Of a stretch of DNA of 64,000 nt, positions 23,826 to 32,355 are shown piece by piece. The translations under genes and the position numbers were made by a program. Source of the DNA: Clostridia bacterium (GTDB lineage: Bacteria; Bacillota; Clostridia; Oscillospirales; Acutalibacteraceae). The stretch covers positions 1 to 64,000 of the forward strand of contig JAFWAC010000022.1 of NCBI GenBank assembly GCA_017507805.1. Reading direction: 5' to 3'. How positions within the stretch are numbered: position 1 is the stretch's first letter; the number at the start of each line of letters is the position of its first letter. The notes below the pieces were generated by a model. That model had not been told where the DNA came from. It saw nothing but the letters and a program-made list of their open reading frames with translations, and made no database searches.

Positions 23826-25484
23826 TTACTGCGGTAATATAACTATTGCCTGTCTGCCCATTTCGGCAAACCGATCTTCAGTTAATGCCTTTTCATAAGC
23901 AACTAATTTTCCGGCATACGGGTCATTAAAATAATATTGTTTACTATCATAGCCCACAAGTAGCATACAGTGTTCGTTCCCGGGCCAAGTAAACCGAGTT
24001 CCATCGCTTAAATGCCACGAATTTTGAGGATTCGTTTCAAGCATATGGATTGTTGCCCAAAATATTACCGGAATGTTGTTATTTATATATTGCTCACAAA
24101 TTTCCTCGATAGTAATACCTGTTACCTTTTTGACAAATTGGGAATCACCAAGACATTCACAAAGGGCTTTTTCAATAACCGGTGCCATACAACCGTAAGA
24201 AGCCGAGGATTTTGGATTCCCGATAAAATATTCATATGGAGAAGGTCCAAAATTCTTTCCGTTTTCAATATAGAAATTACGGCTGGTAGGTAAAAATTCA
24301 TCAACAAACCTCTCTACCGAAATTTCGTTTCCGAAATAATTTAAAGCCATAACTGCACTAACAGCTTCGCAGCCTGTAGGATACTTCGGGAATTGAGCAA
24401 TTACAGGCACATTATCTATTATTTTATTAGGGGTTGAGGTCACCTCTTGAGAACTGCTATGTTCCGCCTCGGTATTAACAGTAGCATCCTGTGATAATAC
24501 TGTTATTTCTTCGGAGGATGTTGGTTTGCATATAATAATTTTATGCTTTTTCTCCATTGGATAACCTGTCACAGCTAATATTCTTTGATTATCAATGCAG
24601 CATAAACCTTCAACCGGCTCGGTTGTGTAGAAATATGAAACGGTTTTTTTCTTTAAATCATAAAAACGAAGCAGATTTTTATTTCCGGAAACAGTTGTTG
24701 TGACAAACCCGTTTTCCAATACTTCAAGAACAACCTCATCGGCAGACGATATAGGGACATATAAACATTCGTCTTGGTTTGTCAACAAAAAATTAGTTTC
24801 AGTTTCGCCAAGACAATAGTTAGAGGAAAACAGCTTTATTCTTTGGTCTACCAATACGATAGTACAGCTTAATTTTGTTACATCAAGCTCAAACACCTGT
24901 TGGTCAATGCTTACAGCTCGTAATATGTTGTCCTTGAAGGAAAGCGTATCACGAAGCGGCGACTCAAGCTCAATATAGCTTTTTTGGTTATTCGATAAAT
25001 TTATAACCGTTATCTGTGTTCCTGCGGAATTCGAATAGAGAAAATACATCTCATTCTCGCTTAAAGCACAAAAGTTTATAGGCTCTGTAATGCTTGAGAG
25101 GTCTTCATCCCTTGTGATTTTTCCATTCCTATCATACAATAAAAGCTCTTTTTTTGAGGTGTCAACAGCATAAAATCCTTTTTCGGTCAAACCGCTTATC
25201 CAAGCACCTTCGGGAAATGATATACTGCATAATTCTTTGCTTTTTTCCAAATCAAAAATAACGGTGTCAAACGAGAATGTATCAAGTCCTGAGAGTATAG
25301 AGTCTATTTTGACGATTCCGTTTAATTCTGAAATTTCGGCAAGGTCTTTATCAAGAACAATGTTTTCAAATGCTTTTTCATCAACATTTTTTAATTTTGT
25401 TGTTGAATCCTTGTTTTCAAAACAACCGGAACAGCTCAAAAGGACAGATATAAAAAGTAATATACAACAAATTCGTTTTTTCAT
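23826..25484 (-). CDS. Lipoprotein with C39-like papain-fold peptidase domain
   Basis: The 552-residue protein has a lipobox near residue 21 (CSGC after a hydrophobic signal). Residues about 40-320 are beta-rich repeats resembling a propeller (WISGLTEKGFYAVD, EMYFLYSN, FVTTTVSGNKNLLRFYDL). The C-terminal 200 residues form a Peptidase_C39_2-like domain: catalytic Cys in PTGCEAVSAVMALNYFG, His in GNEHCMLLVGYD, and the NDPYAG block. It is predicted to sit on the outer face of the membrane. Substrate is unknown; family members act on peptides or cell-wall material, or bind rather than cut. It lies between eutH and uvrB on the same strand. Confidence 0.82.
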   Translation of the reverse strand: MKKRICCILLFISVLLSCSGCFENKDSTTKLKNVDEKAFENIVLDKDLAEISELNGIVKIDSILSGLDTFSFDTVIFDLEKSKELCSISFPEGAWISGLTEKGFYAVDTSKKELLLYDRNGKITRDEDLSSITEPINFCALSENEMYFLYSNSAGTQITVINLSNNQKSYIELESPLRDTLSFKDNILRAVSIDQQVFELDVTKLSCTIVLVDQRIKLFSSNYCLGETETNFLLTNQDECLYVPISSADEVVLEVLENGFVTTTVSGNKNLLRFYDLKKKTVSYFYTTEPVEGLCCIDNQRILAVTGYPMEKKHKIIICKPTSSEEITVLSQDATVNTEAEHSSSQEVTSTPNKIIDNVPVIAQFPKYPTGCEAVSAVMALNYFGNEISVERFVDEFLPTSRNFYIENGKNFGPSPYEYFIGNPKSSASYGCMAPVIEKALCECLGDSQFVKKVTGITIEEICEQYINNNIPVIFWATIHMLETNPQNSWHLSDGTRFTWPGNEHCMLLVGYDSKQYYFNDPYAGKLVAYEKALTEDRFAEMGRQAIVILPQ

Positions 25485-25525
25485 TAGTTACTCCCTTATT
25501 ATAATCTTTTGAATTTAATATTTTA

Positions 25526-26590
25526 TTACTTTTCCTTATAAATCAGTAATGCTAAAATAACTGCCGATATACCTGAAATGATTTTTCCAACAATCATAGG
25601 CAATATGTAATCGGTATTAAATACCATTGTCAGCGCCAAATGGCTGCCAAGCGTAAACGCCGCCGAAACAGCAAAGGCTGAGTTTAGAACAACGCCCTTT
25701 TTATTCATTTTTTCCATAGAGCTCAGTGTAGTTGCATTGGTAACAAGCGTTGATATAAAAGAAAAGGCGGAAAAGGAATCTATACCGATTTTTGTTCCCA
25801 TTTTACTCATAGGCTTATTAAGCAATTTGGAAACCATATTCATAAACGGCAGCATTCCCGACAAGGTTACGCAAGCATTTACGCAGATGAATGACGCATT
25901 TTCAAGACTGTCAAAATGCTTGCAAATTTCAATTTTTGTAAGAAAGGTAAATATTGCACAGACAAGACCTATCATAGCAACCCATCTGATAATATGCCCA
26001 AACGCAACAAATAATTTAATACAGGTGCTTGTGAACAAAACAAGTACCGCACCTAAGACAACAGAAAAAACGATTAACGGCAAAAGGTTCATAAACAAAT
26101 CAAAAATGTTAATGCCACAGACCAAACCTGCCGCAAAGCAGCCTATGGGAATGGTTACTATGCCGCAAAGAATACCAAAAAACATTTCCTTGTGTTGTTC
26201 TTTTTTGACCACTCCGATTGCAAATGGAATTGTAAAAGAAACAACGCATCCCATCATAGCAGACACAACAAAAGCATTAAAATCTCCTATATTCTCAGAT
26301 TTGCAAATTGTATTTGCAAGAGTCATACCGCCCATATCGTTTGCAAAAAGCGATGCAGGTATTATTGAAGGATCAATTTTAAAAACAGCATAAAACCAAT
26401 CGAAAAAAGGCGTAAGCCAAACACCGATGGCGGGTGCAATTACAAGTATTCCAAGCATTGAAAATGCCATTGGAACAAAAAGCTCAAAGCCTTTTTCAAA
26501 TTCTTTTCCAATGCCGAGTTTATTTCCTAACAGCTTATCAGTTGCACCTAAAACAGAAAAGACAAGGATTATTATGGTTAGTATGTTCAT
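25526..26590 (-). CDS. eutH: Ethanolamine utilization permease EutH
   Basis: This 354-residue multispanning membrane protein (about ten helices) matches EutH across its length, including FANDMGGMTLANTICKSE and the glycine-rich LSGMLPFMNMVSKLLN stretch. EutH is the ethanolamine transporter/facilitator found in eut operons. No eutBC ammonia-lyase or microcompartment gene lies in this window, so it is an orphan here. Its ATG overlaps the stop of the upstream PHP phosphatase gene (ATGA), which implies translational coupling with that enzyme. Confidence 0.9.
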   Translation of the reverse strand: MNILTIIILVFSVLGATDKLLGNKLGIGKEFEKGFELFVPMAFSMLGILVIAPAIGVWLTPFFDWFYAVFKIDPSIIPASLFANDMGGMTLANTICKSENIGDFNAFVVSAMMGCVVSFTIPFAIGVVKKEQHKEMFFGILCGIVTIPIGCFAAGLVCGINIFDLFMNLLPLIVFSVVLGAVLVLFTSTCIKLFVAFGHIIRWVAMIGLVCAIFTFLTKIEICKHFDSLENASFICVNACVTLSGMLPFMNMVSKLLNKPMSKMGTKIGIDSFSAFSFISTLVTNATTLSSMEKMNKKGVVLNSAFAVSAAFTLGSHLALTMVFNTDYILPMIVGKIISGISAVILALLIYKEK

Positions 26591-27405
26591 AATTCAACCT
26601 CTTTAAAACCGTTTGCGGTAAGAATCCATTTTGTGTTAAAGCCTGCTTCTAAGAGCAGCTCTCTTGCCTCGCTATAATAGCAATCTATAAAATCTTTATT
26701 ATGACAATCAGATGTTATTACCACACCGAAGCCGCAATTTTTAAATTCTCTCAGGAATTCCGTTTGAGGATACGGTGTTGTCCTGTATCCCCGTGCTATA
26801 GCGCCTGTATTAACCTCAAATAACGGGATTTTTCCTTTTAGATTATTAATAGCTTCGTATCCATAATTCAGATATTCTTTAGAGGTAGTATCAATAAAAT
26901 TCCGCAATTCATTTGTTTTGGTTAATATATCAAAATGACCTAATATATCAAATGTGTGTTTTTGGGGTAACAGCAGAAGTGTTTCAAAATATTTTTTTGC
27001 AAACCTCAGACCATCGGCGCCAAAATTCTTGTTGATAAAATCTTTTACTTCATCAACACCCTTATCAAAGCTAATCTTTTTTCCTTCGAAATCAAGATAA
27101 TGTACCGAGCCTATTAAATAATCAAAGCCCTCTACCGGCACTTCCGAAAACAATTCATATTCCAAACCACAAAAAATATTTATTTGATTTTTATATTTTT
27201 CTTTAAGAGTATATATTTCAGCTTTGTATTTGACCATATCCTCTATCGTCATTTGATACGGAAAATCCGAAAACTCCATATATGTATGCTCAGAAAACCC
27301 AATAGAATCGAAGCCCTTTGCAATAGCCGCCAAAACGATTTTTTCGGGTGAATCCTTACCGTCAGCATAGGTTGTATGAATATGTAAATTTTGTTTGTTT
27401 TTCAA
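26587..27405 (-). CDS. PHP-domain phosphatase, histidinol-phosphatase-like
   Basis: The 272-residue protein has PHP metal-ligand motifs: NLHIHTTYADGKDSPE, GFSEHTYMEF, GLEYELFSEV, SVHYLD, LGHFDILTK and SDCHNKDF. These fit the HisK family of histidinol-phosphate phosphatases. No other his gene is nearby, and the coupling to eutH (4-base overlap) leaves open another phosphoester substrate, for example an ethanolamine- or phospholipid-derived one; that is speculation. The chain length is normal for the family. Confidence 0.8.
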   Translation of the reverse strand: MKNKQNLHIHTTYADGKDSPEKIVLAAIAKGFDSIGFSEHTYMEFSDFPYQMTIEDMVKYKAEIYTLKEKYKNQINIFCGLEYELFSEVPVEGFDYLIGSVHYLDFEGKKISFDKGVDEVKDFINKNFGADGLRFAKKYFETLLLLPQKHTFDILGHFDILTKTNELRNFIDTTSKEYLNYGYEAINNLKGKIPLFEVNTGAIARGYRTTPYPQTEFLREFKNCGFGVVITSDCHNKDFIDCYYSEARELLLEAGFNTKWILTANGFKEVEL

Positions 27406-27523
27406 AATAAACTCTCCTCCAAAACAAACCTTTAAAATATATTATACCACAAAATCAAGCTAAGTAAATGCTTTTATGAATATATTTGCAGGAGATGCCG
27501 CTAAATCAACCTAACAAATAACA

Positions 27524-27551
27524 AAGGGACGATTTATAATATCATCCCCTT
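27524..27551 (-). terminator. Probable terminator of the membrane LuxR gene
   Basis: An imperfect stem (AAGGG.. with ..CCCTT and a second paired block) lies 25 bases past the stop, followed on the minus strand by TTTGTTATTTG. Confidence 0.45.
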
Positions 27552-27575
27552 ACAACAAAATTTGAATAATTGTAT

Positions 27576-29003
27576 TTATTCCTTCTTTTCCAAACGGTAA
27601 TTACTCACAAGAGTGGCTAATTCTATACGGCTGTGAACACCAATTTTGCGATAAATATTCTTAGTATGATCTTTTGCAGTGTTTTCCGAAATATAAAGAG
27701 CCTTTGCAATATCCTTATTGGTATATCCGTGGCATATAAACTCTGCAACTTCTTTCTCCTTGGCAGTAAGAATACGAAAGGGGTTTTTTTCATTACCGTC
27801 CGCGGTAGAAATCACTTCAGCAACAGGTGTTTCATCTTTTTTCTTGCCAATAGCAATATCGGTATCAACATCAGCTATTCTGTACCGAAGAGCAAACAGG
27901 AGAAAAGGTTCAATTTGTGTATATACAAACGCAAGCACTGCCATAATCACTGCATAAACAAGATAAAGCATGGTGGAAGCGGCACGGAATATTTCGACCA
28001 TACTGCCCTGTACGATAACGGCTATGAGAGCAAGCCCGATAATGATTGGCGAGATATACCTCGATGGGTAGGACTTCATCATCACCGCACCGTAAAGCGG
28101 TATCATTTGGCAGGTGAACATACCGAAACCAATAAATCCACAGGCGATATAGCTAAAGGTTGATACATAATCGGAGGCGAACATCAAAAGGAAACCAATA
28201 CCGCCAAGCCCAACGAGAAACGGAATCGAACGAAACGGATGAATATTTGCTTTTTTGTAAAGAAGGTATATGGCAAAGCTGATTACCGCATCTACAAGGT
28301 ACATAATGAAAACACCGTGTTTCACTTCATCTGCAAGCGCAGGTCCGGACACTCCCATCAGCGAGGCAACGAAAATAAGAAAGCAGGTTCCAAGCATCAA
28401 CCGTTTAGGGGCTGTTAAGTCATCACTTTTTTTCACATAACATGGCTGAACATCCTTGCCTGTCGGCATACTAAGGAAAAAAATCATAAGAAGCGCAAGT
28501 GCAACAATCATAATAAAGCGGAAGGTGGGAAAAGCAACGGGCAGAAATTCATTCTGCAGTACCGCAATCATCAAAACGGCAACACCGTATGCTAAGCTCA
28601 TATGCTTGATATTGCTCCTTTCAGAGAAGTAGTTGACAATAAGGAAGGTCTCAAATCCAATCATCAGGCAACAGGAAAAGATCTGCACATAAATAAGCAG
28701 GCGCATCGCATCCTCCGGCAGAGGAATAAACAATCCCACTGCCGTGACAATCGCAATACCCGTAGCGATCCGCTGAACCCACAACACCGTCCCCGGCGAA
28801 AAAATCATCCAAAGGATGGAAAGAAGATAACACACTGCAATCAGTGAAGTAGCGTTATCCACATCGATCGGTAATGGGGTTTTTCCGTCAATGGTTAAGC
28901 TCGGCCCAACGAAATAAATAAACCCCATCTGCCAAAAGCTGAACATAGCAAAGCAGATTAGCAACCATAAGGGTTTATCCTGTCTTTTCTTTTGGTTTTC
29001 CAT
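27576..29003 (-). CDS. Membrane-bound LuxR-family transcription regulator
   Basis: The protein has about 475 residues. Roughly twelve hydrophobic segments (residues 15-380) form an MFS-like membrane domain, and a C-terminal LuxR-type helix-turn-helix follows (AKEKEVAEFICHGYTNKDIA to KIGVHSRIELATLV, last 65 residues). The design resembles the large family of membrane LuxR regulators in gut Actinobacteria and some Clostridia, where the membrane part is thought to sense a ligand. The ATG at 29003 lacks a good ribosome binding site; the open frame begins at a TTG at 29042, and an upstream TTG behind GAGG is a possible start. It is divergent from a small LuxR protein, with paired palindromes between them. 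Confidence 0.85.
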   Translation of the reverse strand: MENQKKRQDKPLWLLICFAMFSFWQMGFIYFVGPSLTIDGKTPLPIDVDNATSLIAVCYLLSILWMIFSPGTVLWVQRIATGIAIVTAVGLFIPLPEDAMRLLIYVQIFSCCLMIGFETFLIVNYFSERSNIKHMSLAYGVAVLMIAVLQNEFLPVAFPTFRFIMIVALALLMIFFLSMPTGKDVQPCYVKKSDDLTAPKRLMLGTCFLIFVASLMGVSGPALADEVKHGVFIMYLVDAVISFAIYLLYKKANIHPFRSIPFLVGLGGIGFLLMFASDYVSTFSYIACGFIGFGMFTCQMIPLYGAVMMKSYPSRYISPIIIGLALIAVIVQGSMVEIFRAASTMLYLVYAVIMAVLAFVYTQIEPFLLFALRYRIADVDTDIAIGKKKDETPVAEVISTADGNEKNPFRILTAKEKEVAEFICHGYTNKDIAKALYISENTAKDHTKNIYRKIGVHSRIELATLVSNYRLEKKE

Positions 29004-29080
29004 AAGAATCGAATGCTTCAAGAAGCTCACATCCTCTATCAAAAAATCATTTGAAGCAAATGCCCTATTTTTAGATAAAA

Positions 29081-29098
29081 ACTACCCAACTTGGTAGT
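29081..29098. promoter_or_regulatory. Palindromic operator candidate 1 (LuxR site)
   Basis: ACTACCCAACTTGGTAGT has 6-bp inverted ends (ACTACC/GGTAGT). It shares 16 of 18 positions with the second palindrome 153 bases away and lies in the 5' leader of the membrane LuxR gene. Confidence 0.6.
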
Positions 29099-29106
29099 GT
29101 TCCCCT

Positions 29107-29134
29107 TTAAAATCCCCCGAACGGGGGATTTTAA
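29107..29134. other. Perfect 13-bp inverted repeat in the LuxR intergenic region
   Basis: TTAAAATCCCCCG and its exact complement are separated by two bases. On the minus strand it falls inside the predicted leader of the membrane LuxR gene and could act as an attenuator. Neither side has a long U-tract. Confidence 0.6.
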
Positions 29135-29189
29135 GAGGTCATCAATTAAGATATAATGTAGTATATAAAATAATAATTTATATAAATAA

Positions 29190-29218
29190 ATTATACATTA
29201 CTCAAATGTTTTTTTCAA
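29190..29218 (-). promoter_or_regulatory. Sigma-A promoter for the membrane LuxR gene
   Basis: On the minus strand TTGAAA and TATAAT are 17 bases apart. Palindrome 2 lies 15 bases upstream of the -35 box, a position typical for an activator. Confidence 0.65.
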
Positions 29219-29233
29219 GTGAATAACAGCATT

Positions 29234-29251
29234 ACTACCCAAGTGGGTAGT
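29234..29251. promoter_or_regulatory. Palindromic operator candidate 2 (LuxR site)
   Basis: ACTACCCAAGTGGGTAGT is a palindrome of two 8-base arms around AG. It sits between two divergent promoters, 9 bases upstream of the plus-strand -35 and 15 bases upstream of the minus-strand -35, so one bound dimer could control both directions. Confidence 0.65.
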
Positions 29252-29260
29252 AAAAACGGT

Positions 29261-29290
29261 TTGTTTGCACCACTGCTTCTACGGTATACA
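29261..29290 (+). promoter_or_regulatory. Promoter for the small LuxR gene
   Basis: TTGTTT and TATACA are separated by 18 bases, about 39 bases upstream of the small LuxR ATG. The weak -35 with an adjacent palindrome fits an activated promoter. Confidence 0.45.
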
Positions 29291-29328
29291 ATTTAAGATG
29301 ATGAAGGGATTTTTTAAGGAGGTATTTT

Positions 29329-29592
29329 ATGGAACGGTTGAATTATTTTGATTATCTCGCTTTGGCAGAAATTGAATATAAGAGGTTGCTTGAAAAATAT
29401 CCGGAGCTTACAAAGCTTTCCAATCGCGAGATGGAGGTATTTGCGCAACTCTTGACCGATAAAACACAGTCACAGATTGCCGAAGCTTTATTTATTACCC
29501 ACTCCTCGGTTCACTTCCATTGTAAAAACATTTACAAAAAGCTCGAAATAAACAGCAGAAAGCAATTATTAATAAAATACAAAAATGTATAA
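29329..29592 (+). CDS. Stand-alone LuxR-type DNA-binding protein
   Basis: This 87-residue protein is little more than a LuxR/GerE-type helix-turn-helix: LTKLSNREMEVFAQLLTDKT, SQIAEALFITHSSVHFHCKN and IYKKLEINSRKQLL. About 25 N-terminal residues (YFDYLALAEIEYKRLLEKYP) could form a dimerising helix. It has no receiver or sensor domain. AAGGAGG lies at ideal spacing. It is divergent from the membrane LuxR gene and is followed 17 bases later by a large secreted protein, which it may control. Small GerE-like proteins are known regulators in sporulation, but the HTH details here do not identify it as GerE. Confidence 0.85.
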   Translation: MERLNYFDYLALAEIEYKRLLEKYPELTKLSNREMEVFAQLLTDKTQSQIAEALFITHSSVHFHCKNIYKKLEINSRKQLLIKYKNV

Positions 29593-29609
29593 TCAAGGAG
29601 GAAATTACA

Positions 29610-32225
29610 ATGAAAAAAACTTTGGCAATTATTTTAACGGTTATTTTACTGCTATCGTCCGTTAATACATTTGTTTTTGCGACAGAAGTCTATACTCTGA
29701 CCTTGGGTGATACCGTTGCCGTAACGGAGGATAACGTAACCTATACCTTTACAACCGAGGAAGCAGGAGCTTATATTATGTTCTCTCAGGGTGAGGGATG
29801 TCTGTGCGCTTTACTTTATAACAGTGAAGGTAATTGTGTAACCTCGGCATTCCAAAACGCAGAGGACGGCAGAGGCTTTTATATTGAAATGGTGCTTGGA
29901 GCTAATTCTACCTACTCAATCGAGGTATATAACAGATACCCAGAGGAAGTACCTACAGATTATGAGTTAAATGTGGAAAAGCTTGAGTCTGACGGCACTC
30001 TTGCGGTGGGAACAGAAGCTAAAATCAACAAAAAGGAAGCCTATCATTCCTTTACCCCTACTGTCAGCGGATATTATTTTATCTATACAACAGGCACCTG
30101 TGATACCTATGGAGAGCTTTATAACAGTAACGGCGTAAAGGTTTATAATGATGAAAATTTAGGTATGGAAGGAAATTACCGACTTGAATATTACCTTACC
30201 GCCGGAGAAGATTATGTTGTTTACACTAAGTCGTGGTATGCCTACGAAGAATATGATATAGGTCTTTTTGTAATACCCTTTTCCGTTGATGTAGAGGTTG
30301 AAGAGGGCGAAGTACATACCGTAACAGATAAATGGGGTATACTTTCTTTCGTTGCTCCCAAAACCGCTACCTACAGATTCTATTCTGTAGAGGAAGAGGA
30401 TGAAGATTACAATACAGACTATTACGGTAAGATATACAACTCTGATTATGAGGTTATATCCTATGAAAATGAGGAAATTTACAGTGCAAATAACTTCTAT
30501 GTTGAATGTGAAATGACCGCCGGAGAAACATATTATTTAGATTCATGTATGCTTTGGTATAATGAATATTCCCCCCAAACCTATAATGTTACTATCGGTG
30601 AGGTATCTCCGATTACATCACTCGAAATTGTGCCGTTAGACGGAACTGTAGCAGGTGTTAATGAAGACCTTCACTGTGAGCTTATCATAAACCCCGAAGT
30701 TCATAAAAGTGAAGAAATCTTTTGGTCAATCACCCCCGAGAGAGTAGGCAGAATTGAATACGGCGGTAATTGGGGAGCTTCAATTGAGCTTCGTTCACCG
30801 GGCATTGCAGAGGTTGTGGCCTATACCGCAAGTGGCGTAAGCGCTTCTTATACTGTAACCTGCTCAGGGGAGCTTCCTGCGCTTGAAATAAATAAAACGC
30901 AGAAGTCGTATATCGAATATTCCGATGAAATTCACGCATATAGCTTCACTGCCAAAAAAGAGGGTTATTACGGTTTCCTTTCAAAAGGCGATGCCTTAGA
31001 CCTTAAAGTGGCTGTTTACGAGAAGGGGGAAACCTCCCCCTTTAAAACCGAGACCTCGAAGGGCGCAGGAGATAATTTTAATATTCAGTTCTATAATTTG
31101 ACACCCGGTACGGAATATATAATAGAAGTAGCGGTTGAATACGATGAGCATGATTACGAAAACCATAGTGGAAATTATGAGATAATATCTTATGTGCCCA
31201 CTAATGAAATTAAAGGCATTAAGCTCTCGGTTGGTGACACTTATACTGTTTATGCAGATGGTCAGCCTTATAAATTCAGTGCTTCGCTTATTCCTGAAAC
31301 CGCGGATTTATCTGCACTCGAATATGCAGTTTGGAATCTCGAGGGTGATGATATAGGTTTCCAAAGTGTTTACGGAAGGAGCTTTGTTTCATACGGCTTT
31401 TATAATGCAGGTGTTGCAACCCTCACCGTAAGTATCGAATCCGGCAAATTTACCGCTTCTTCTGTTATCACCTCTAAACAAGTAGGCTATAATGACATTG
31501 CGCTTGATGAGGTAAAAACAATTTACGGCAATTCACACCAAAGCGAGGGTTGGTTCAGATTTACCGCTTTAGAGGATGGTGAATACACCTTCTATTCAAC
31601 AGGTAAGGCAGATACATATATGATGATTTATGATTCAGAATATGACAATAGCTATACCGTTGACGATGATTCGGGTTACCGTTATAATTTTCTTTACACA
31701 ACCGAGCTTAAAGCAGGTGAAAAATTGTCATTTGAAGCTTATGTATACGATTCGGACGCGTATGAGTTTAATGTATCGGTTTGCAAGAAGCATTCCCCTG
31801 AAAGTGTGAGCATTGTTAAAAACTCAAGCGATAAGCTTTACGGTCTTTACTCTGCAGTTATGGGTAACGGCGGAGCTACATACGATAAATTTGATGAGCT
31901 GGTATGGACAATCAGTGATAAATCTGTCGCAGAGGTTGCTTATTATTTTGACGATGGCACCATAGAGCTTTATTATTGCAAAAATGGTGTTGCAACTTTG
32001 ACCGTAGAAACCCCTGAAGGATTTACCGCTTCATACACCTTCTGTTCCGGAATGGCCGATGTTAACGAGGATGACAATTTTGATATATTGGATTTAGTCA
32101 GAATGAAATCAATTCTTTCTAAAGTTGATTTTGAATGGTCTGAAACAGCCGATGTTGATGAGAACGGTGAAATCACTGCACAGGATCTATCTTTAATCAA
32201 AAAAATGTTGCTTGCATTTTTTTAG
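29610..32225 (+). CDS. Large secreted protein with beta-rich repeats and C-terminal type I dockerin
   Basis: The 871-residue protein has a signal peptide (KKTLAIILTVILLLSSVNTFVFA). The body contains repeated beta-sandwich domains of about 95-110 residues with recurring YxFTxxxxGxYxFYS-like strands, resembling bacterial pre-peptidase C-terminal or Ig-like modules, at about residues 30-130, 130-225, 225-325, 430-530 and 625-720. They are interspersed with Big2-like segments (SLEIVPLDGTVAGVNEDL, then ITPERVGRIEYGG). The last 60 residues are a dockerin with two calcium-loop repeats (DVNEDDNFDILDLVRMK and DVDENGEITAQDLSLIK). No catalytic domain is recognised. GGAGGAAA precedes the ATG. It probably shares a transcript with the small LuxR gene. 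Role as adhesin or scaffold partner is inference. Confidence 0.8.
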   Translation: MKKTLAIILTVILLLSSVNTFVFATEVYTLTLGDTVAVTEDNVTYTFTTEEAGAYIMFSQGEGCLCALLYNSEGNCVTSAFQNAEDGRGFYIEMVLGANSTYSIEVYNRYPEEVPTDYELNVEKLESDGTLAVGTEAKINKKEAYHSFTPTVSGYYFIYTTGTCDTYGELYNSNGVKVYNDENLGMEGNYRLEYYLTAGEDYVVYTKSWYAYEEYDIGLFVIPFSVDVEVEEGEVHTVTDKWGILSFVAPKTATYRFYSVEEEDEDYNTDYYGKIYNSDYEVISYENEEIYSANNFYVECEMTAGETYYLDSCMLWYNEYSPQTYNVTIGEVSPITSLEIVPLDGTVAGVNEDLHCELIINPEVHKSEEIFWSITPERVGRIEYGGNWGASIELRSPGIAEVVAYTASGVSASYTVTCSGELPALEINKTQKSYIEYSDEIHAYSFTAKKEGYYGFLSKGDALDLKVAVYEKGETSPFKTETSKGAGDNFNIQFYNLTPGTEYIIEVAVEYDEHDYENHSGNYEIISYVPTNEIKGIKLSVGDTYTVYADGQPYKFSASLIPETADLSALEYAVWNLEGDDIGFQSVYGRSFVSYGFYNAGVATLTVSIESGKFTASSVITSKQVGYNDIALDEVKTIYGNSHQSEGWFRFTALEDGEYTFYSTGKADTYMMIYDSEYDNSYTVDDDSGYRYNFLYTTELKAGEKLSFEAYVYDSDAYEFNVSVCKKHSPESVSIVKNSSDKLYGLYSAVMGNGGATYDKFDELVWTISDKSVAEVAYYFDDGTIELYYCKNGVATLTVETPEGFTASYTFCSGMADVNEDDNFDILDLVRMKSILSKVDFEWSETADVDENGEITAQDLSLIKKMLLAFF

Positions 32226-32278
32226 ATTTTAAAAATCTACCTCTATTCATCTGATAAGTAATTATACAAATCAAAAAA

Positions 32279-32341
32279 TGTAGGGACATAGCATCCCGAC
32301 TGTCCGAGTCGCACGGGCAATCGGGGACGCTTGCCCCTACG
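32279..32341. repeat. REP/MITE-like palindromic element
   Basis: About 62 bases have inverted termini GTAGGGACA and TGCCCCTAC and a GC-rich imperfect-palindrome interior, unlike the AT-rich surroundings. 'GTAGGGGC...' elements of this type are common interspersed repeats in gut Firmicutes (from memory). It lies between convergent genes. Confidence 0.5.
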
Positions 32342-32355
32342 ATATTTTTATAGCT

